Part shown: piece by piece, positions 60,783-64,000 of the stretch
Position numbering within the stretch: the stretch's first letter is position 1
How the letters are laid out: the number at the start of each line of letters is the position of its first letter
Assembly (NCBI RefSeq): GCF_042646065.1
Contig: NZ_JBHRTA010000038.1
Span: 930,001 to 994,000 of the forward strand
Origin: Parapedobacter deserti
Lineage (GTDB): Bacteria; Bacteroidota; Bacteroidia; Sphingobacteriales; Sphingobacteriaceae
DNA length: 64,000 nucleotides
Reading direction: 5' to 3'
Program-made: the position numbers and the translations under genes
Notes under the pieces: model-generated
Seen by the model: the letters and a program-made list of their open reading frames with translations, nothing else
Told to the model about the DNA's origin: nothing
Database searches by the model: none

Positions 60783-61514
60783 TTACCGATAGTGGTCTAG
60801 CGCTGTTGGTTCCCACCGTTCGAGCAGCTGCGGCAACTGGCTGAAATCGCCGATCTCGGCGTCTGAAATTTCAAGCTCGTCGATGCCCCATTCTTCCCAG
60901 CCCATGACATTCAACCACACGGTTTTGCAGCCAATTTCCTTTGACGGCAAAATATCCCGGTTGTAGGAGTCGCCCACAGCTACACACTCCTCTGGGGCAT
61001 ACCCCAGCCGTTTCACGCCTTGCTCATAAATCTCCGTATTGAGGTGTGGAATTGTGTTGGTGGTCTCAATCACGTCCGCAAAGTATTGGCGGACCTCGAA
61101 TTCAGCCAGCACAGCGTTGAGGTTGCCATAAAAATTGGAAACCAACACGATGGGAAAGTTACTGGATAGGCCTTCCAGGATATCCCGAGTTTTCCGCAAT
61201 GTGCGTGCCACAAGTTCGTTACATTCTTTGGCCATGGTGTTGACAAGCGAATAATCTAAGCTGTAACCATGTCCTATCAGGTAATCGAATTGCCTGTTGA
61301 TTTTTTGAGTAAGCACATCCAAAAAAACGTCAGACGGCTGAATGACATCTTTGGCAGCAAGTGCATCTTCTGAATAGGCATAAGCTCTGTTGAATACTGA
61401 TTTGTCCAATCCGATGATATGCCGCTGGAATTTGTGCCACAGTATGGCACCCCAATGCTGCCCATTGGTATCTATGGTGCCTTCGTAATTCAGTAAGATC
61501 CCTCGTGTTTGCAT
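60783..61514 (-). CDS. HAD-like hydrolase with an altered motif I
   Basis: A 243-residue haloacid dehalogenase-superfamily protein. Motifs II (PIVLVSNFYG) and IV (VAVGDSYNRDILP) are well preserved, and the helical cap (about residues 25-115) is present. Motif I, however, reads LLNYEGTID at residues 8-16. The usual DxDGT nucleophile Asp is Asn10 and the second acid is Glu12. The enzyme may be inactive as a phosphatase or have a binding or scaffolding role. Alternatively Asn could deamidate to Asp after synthesis. No operon partner is evident. Confidence 0.75.
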   Translation of the reverse strand: MQTRGILLNYEGTIDTNGQHWGAILWHKFQRHIIGLDKSVFNRAYAYSEDALAAKDVIQPSDVFLDVLTQKINRQFDYLIGHGYSLDYSLVNTMAKECNELVARTLRKTRDILEGLSSNFPIVLVSNFYGNLNAVLAEFEVRQYFADVIETTNTIPHLNTEIYEQGVKRLGYAPEECVAVGDSYNRDILPSKEIGCKTVWLNVMGWEEWGIDELEISDAEIGDFSQLPQLLERWEPTALDHYR

Positions 61515-61671
61515 AATGCTATTTGTAAAGTCGATAAGTGGATATTTGACTTTTCGTGCGCCCTGGTCAAATGTATAAAATTTTTCCAGTGCTGCCTAAT
61601 TCTATTATTATAGACGAGAATAATGACGGATAAATTACAATAACGTGAATAAATATTTAACTGTTTTGTTT

Positions 61672-62790
61672 TCACTTAATTTTCTGGTAATTTGATACCG
61701 CCCAAGTGTTTACGATAACAGCGAATCCGAGTACCGCGCCCAAGTGTGGCAAAATAGCCCCCCAACCGCTGCCCTTGAGCATGATCATGCGCATCACTTC
61801 AACGAGGTAAGTCACAGGGTTCAGCCCTGAAACAGCTTTGGCCCACGCAGGCATACTATCTAAAGGAGTAAACAACCCACCCATCAAAATGAAGATCATC
61901 ATGAAGAAAAACATGACAAACATCGCTTGCTGCTGCGTTTCTGTATAAGTAGATATCAAGAGTCCAAAGCCTAAGACCACCAATAGGTAAACCCAAATGA
62001 AGGCATACATTGCCAAGATATTGCCTTGGGGAAAAATTCCGTACACCAGCCAAGAGACAAGCAAACCGAGTGTAAACACGACATTCCCCAATACCCAGAA
62101 TGGGGTAAGTTTTCCAAGGATGAAATGGTGTTTTTTGATTGGCGTTACATTGATCTGTTCGATGGTACCTACCTCTTTTTCCTTGACGATGTTTAGCGCC
62201 GTGAGAAAGCCGCCAACCATGGTCAGCAAAATCGCCAGGATTCCTGGCACCATGAAAAACCGGTAGCTGAGTAGGGGGTTAAAGCGGTTGCTCGGTAGCA
62301 CTTCAATGATTGGCATTGGTTCGAAGCGGGTGGGGGCCGTCCACTCCAGCAAAATTCCATGGTGATAGTCGAGGAGGATGTCAGCAAGGTAAGCGCCGCC
62401 GAGGCCAGCCTTGGTCCCGTTGATTGCATTCACAGCGATGAGCAATTGCTGCTCACCTTCTCGGATAAGGTTGCGCTCGAATCCACTTGGTATTTCCAGT
62501 GCAAGGTCGGCGTCATCCAGTTCAATAAGCCGATATGCTTCTGCCATTGACGCATGGTATCCTTGCAGCCTGAAATAACCCGATGCGATGATTTTCGAGA
62601 TAAGTTGGCGTGAATAGGGCGAATGGTCGTGGTCAACCACCGATAAGTTGATTTTTTTTACCTCGTAATCGGCGGCAAGTGGCAAAATGATTAATTGCAT
62701 TATCGGCATGAAGATGATCAGCACTAATATGGCCCGGTTTCTAAAAATCTGCCGGAATTCTTTTTGCAAGATAAATTTAATGGTTCTCAT
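61672..62790 (-). CDS. ABC-2 type transporter permease (YbhR/YbhS-like)
   Basis: A 372-residue inner-membrane permease of an ABC exporter. One N-terminal helix is followed by a large periplasmic domain (about residues 45-180). Five helices in the C-terminal half carry the ABC-2 motifs VKEKEVGTIEQINVTPIKKHHFILGKL and GLFTPLDSMPAWAKAVSGLNPVTYLVEVMRMIMLKG. It is the second of two tandem permeases on this strand, resembling the YbhS-YbhR heterodimer, which together with an ATPase and an HlyD-type adaptor exports drugs or other compounds. The ATPase and adaptor would lie beyond the window edge. Confidence 0.88.
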   Translation of the reverse strand: MRTIKFILQKEFRQIFRNRAILVLIIFMPIMQLIILPLAADYEVKKINLSVVDHDHSPYSRQLISKIIASGYFRLQGYHASMAEAYRLIELDDADLALEIPSGFERNLIREGEQQLLIAVNAINGTKAGLGGAYLADILLDYHHGILLEWTAPTRFEPMPIIEVLPSNRFNPLLSYRFFMVPGILAILLTMVGGFLTALNIVKEKEVGTIEQINVTPIKKHHFILGKLTPFWVLGNVVFTLGLLVSWLVYGIFPQGNILAMYAFIWVYLLVVLGFGLLISTYTETQQQAMFVMFFFMMIFILMGGLFTPLDSMPAWAKAVSGLNPVTYLVEVMRMIMLKGSGWGAILPHLGAVLGFAVIVNTWAVSNYQKIK

Positions 62791-62801
62791 GTTTTATGGA
62801 T

Positions 62802-62829
62802 AATCAGCTATCGGCAATTAGCCATCGGC
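62802..62829. repeat. Two tandem 14-base imperfect repeats
   Basis: AATCAGCTATCGGC (62802-62815) and AATTAGCCATCGGC (62816-62829) are tandem copies with two differences, in the gap between the two permease genes. Confidence 0.6.
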
Positions 62830-62915
62830 CTTACTCGTTTTATTGCGTCGTTATTTACTGCTTCTGGGGTTGTTTTCGCCGCGTTGTGTCTTACATCCCG
62901 ACCGCTTATGCTGTC

Positions 62916-63998
62916 CTATTCCAACCGTACCTTGAAACTTTTCAGGCTAATTATGAAGAAGAACAGCGTGATACCGCACAGAATAAGCGTTTCTTTCCAT
63001 ATCTCAGCGATACCCACACCTTTGATCATGATGGCTTTTGCAATGATGTAGAACCATTTGGCCGGCACAATGTTGGAGAAGAGCTGCAAGGGTACCGGCA
63101 TATTTTCAATGGGGAACATGAACCCGCTGAACATCATGGTGGGCAAAAGCATGCCCATCAGTGAGACCAGCATGGCCACCTGCTGAGACTTCGTCTTAAT
63201 CGAGATAAAAATTCCGAGTGCTAAGCAGGTGATAATGAACAGTGTGCTCTCAGCAAACAGCAACAGCCAACTCCCTTCAACGGGGAGTTGAAGGAGAAAC
63301 ACGCTCATCAACAAAATCGACATCACATTGATGAGCGACAGAATCAAGTAGGGGACAGCCTTTGAGAGGATAACCCCCACCGGTCTGAATGGTGAAACCA
63401 ATAGGATTTCCATGCTGCCCATTTCTTTTTCCCTGACGATGGATACAGCCGTCATCATCACGGAGACAAGCATCAACACCAATGCCATTACACCGGGCAC
63501 AAAGTTAGGTGCCCCTTTCAGCTGCGGGTTGTACAGCATGCGGATCTCCGGGGTGATGCGATAGGGCAACGCCATATTCTCGCTGATTTCCGTTTGATAG
63601 TCCTGAATGATGGATGATACGTAATTCGTCAACGTCGTTGCATAATTGGGATCTGAAGCGTCTGCAATTACTTGTATCTGTGCATGATTTTGATGGACGA
63701 GATCTTGATGGAAATTGGCCGGAAATACGATGGCTAGTCTGATTGTTCCTTCCTTGAAGGCCGCTTCCAACCGGTGCCTGTCCCTCACATTTTCCTCGAC
63801 TTCGAAGTAGTTGCTGGCCGCTATCCGTGCGGTGATGTGGCTGGATGCTTCATCATGAGCATAGTCGAGGATAGCGATGCTGGCGTTTTTCACTTCGTTG
63901 GTCAGCGCAAATCCGAAGATCAGGATTTGTGCCAGCGGCATGCCAAATAGAATAAACAATGTTCGTCGATCGCGAAGTACGTGGTAGAATTCCTTCCT
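62916..63998 (-). CDS. ABC-2 type transporter permease, 5' partial at window edge
   Basis: At least 360 residues of a second YbhS/YbhR-like permease. The frame stays open to the window edge, with RKEFYHVLRDRRTLFILFG encoded upstream of the first in-frame TTG, so the true start lies outside. A periplasmic domain (about residues 40-180) and five C-terminal helices follow, including IVREKEMGSMEILLVSPFRPVGVILSK and FSGFMFPIENMPVPLQLFSNIVPAKWFY. It pairs with the next permease 125 bases downstream. An ATP-binding subunit is expected further upstream in the operon. Confidence 0.9.
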   Translation of the reverse strand, partial: RKEFYHVLRDRRTLFILFGMPLAQILIFGFALTNEVKNASIAILDYAHDEASSHITARIAASNYFEVEENVRDRHRLEAAFKEGTIRLAIVFPANFHQDLVHQNHAQIQVIADASDPNYATTLTNYVSSIIQDYQTEISENMALPYRITPEIRMLYNPQLKGAPNFVPGVMALVLMLVSVMMTAVSIVREKEMGSMEILLVSPFRPVGVILSKAVPYLILSLINVMSILLMSVFLLQLPVEGSWLLLFAESTLFIITCLALGIFISIKTKSQQVAMLVSLMGMLLPTMMFSGFMFPIENMPVPLQLFSNIVPAKWFYIIAKAIMIKGVGIAEIWKETLILCGITLFFFIISLKSFKVRLE

Positions 63999-64000
63999 TA

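Noticed and set aside
1..64000. CRISPR arrays, insertion sequences, prophage or integrase genes
   Set aside because: No regularly spaced repeats, transposase motifs, terminal inverted repeats with target duplications, or phage structural genes were seen on either strand.

Overview
The window looks like chromosome from a Bacteroidota bacterium, most likely family Sphingobacteriaceae (a Parapedobacter- or Sphingobacterium-like organism; the genus is inference). The evidence is as follows. Several genes and one tRNA are preceded by the Bacteroidota promoter pattern TTTG-N19/20-TAnnTTTG, with very short leaders. Shine-Dalgarno sequences are nearly absent, mgtE being the exception. Two TonB-dependent receptors carry N-terminal carboxypeptidase-like plug extensions, there are many lipoproteins, and typical Bacteroidota families occur (DUF4153, DUF4199, NamZ/DUF1343, FHS sugar transporter). 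No rRNA, CRISPR array, insertion sequence or prophage was recognised. Three tRNAs are present: Pro(CGG), Asn(GUU) and Leu(GAG).

Layout. 1-9.5 kb: the tail of a LysM lytic transglycosylase, a PRPP-dependent phosphoribosyltransferase, two membrane-protein units (one translationally coupled to a winged-helix regulator), tRNA-Pro, the exo-N-acetylmuramidase NamZ, a methyltransferase with an export signal, a lipoprotein/DUF4199 pair, YbaB and an UPF0173 metal hydrolase. 9.5-20 kb: an amino-sugar kinase and FHS transporter diverge from rho; then pssA, folK with an orphan Hpt protein, sppA overlapping HMG-CoA lyase, and pgk. 20-28 kb: a 944-residue protease-propeller-barrel protein, an mgtE-led three-gene operon with 4-bp overlaps, tRNA-Asn, a frameshift-riddled AAA ATPase pseudogene and a Nei-type DNA glycosylase.

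28-39 kb is the most accessory part. It holds a candidate metal-handling operon (small Cys-containing membrane protein, TonB receptor, His-rich CECC lipoprotein), a phytate-utilisation pair (beta-propeller phytase plus a large TonB receptor) and a TPR-HTH regulator. 39-64 kb: a PfkB kinase, an ECF sigma factor overlapping a cytochrome b5-like gene, murB, a TetR regulator, a YpdA-type flavoprotein, a FUSC permease, PEP carboxylase, ppk1-ppx, tRNA-Leu, a surface glycosidase-like lipoprotein, an M1 peptidase, an ArsC-like protein, dnaX, a LOG protein, a HAD protein and two ABC-2 permeases. The last permease runs off the window.

Themes. Envelope biology dominates: peptidoglycan cleavage and sugar salvage, outer-membrane import and surface lipoproteins. 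Phosphorus acquisition and storage is represented by the phytase, Ppk1 and Ppx. The strongest single observation is a 10-A tract in dnaX, at the end of the clamp-loader core, where slippage meets an immediate stop codon. This suggests production of both gamma-like and tau-like forms. The strongest candidate for an under-described system is the 28.1-32.3 kb TonB/His-rich lipoprotein/Cys-protein operon.
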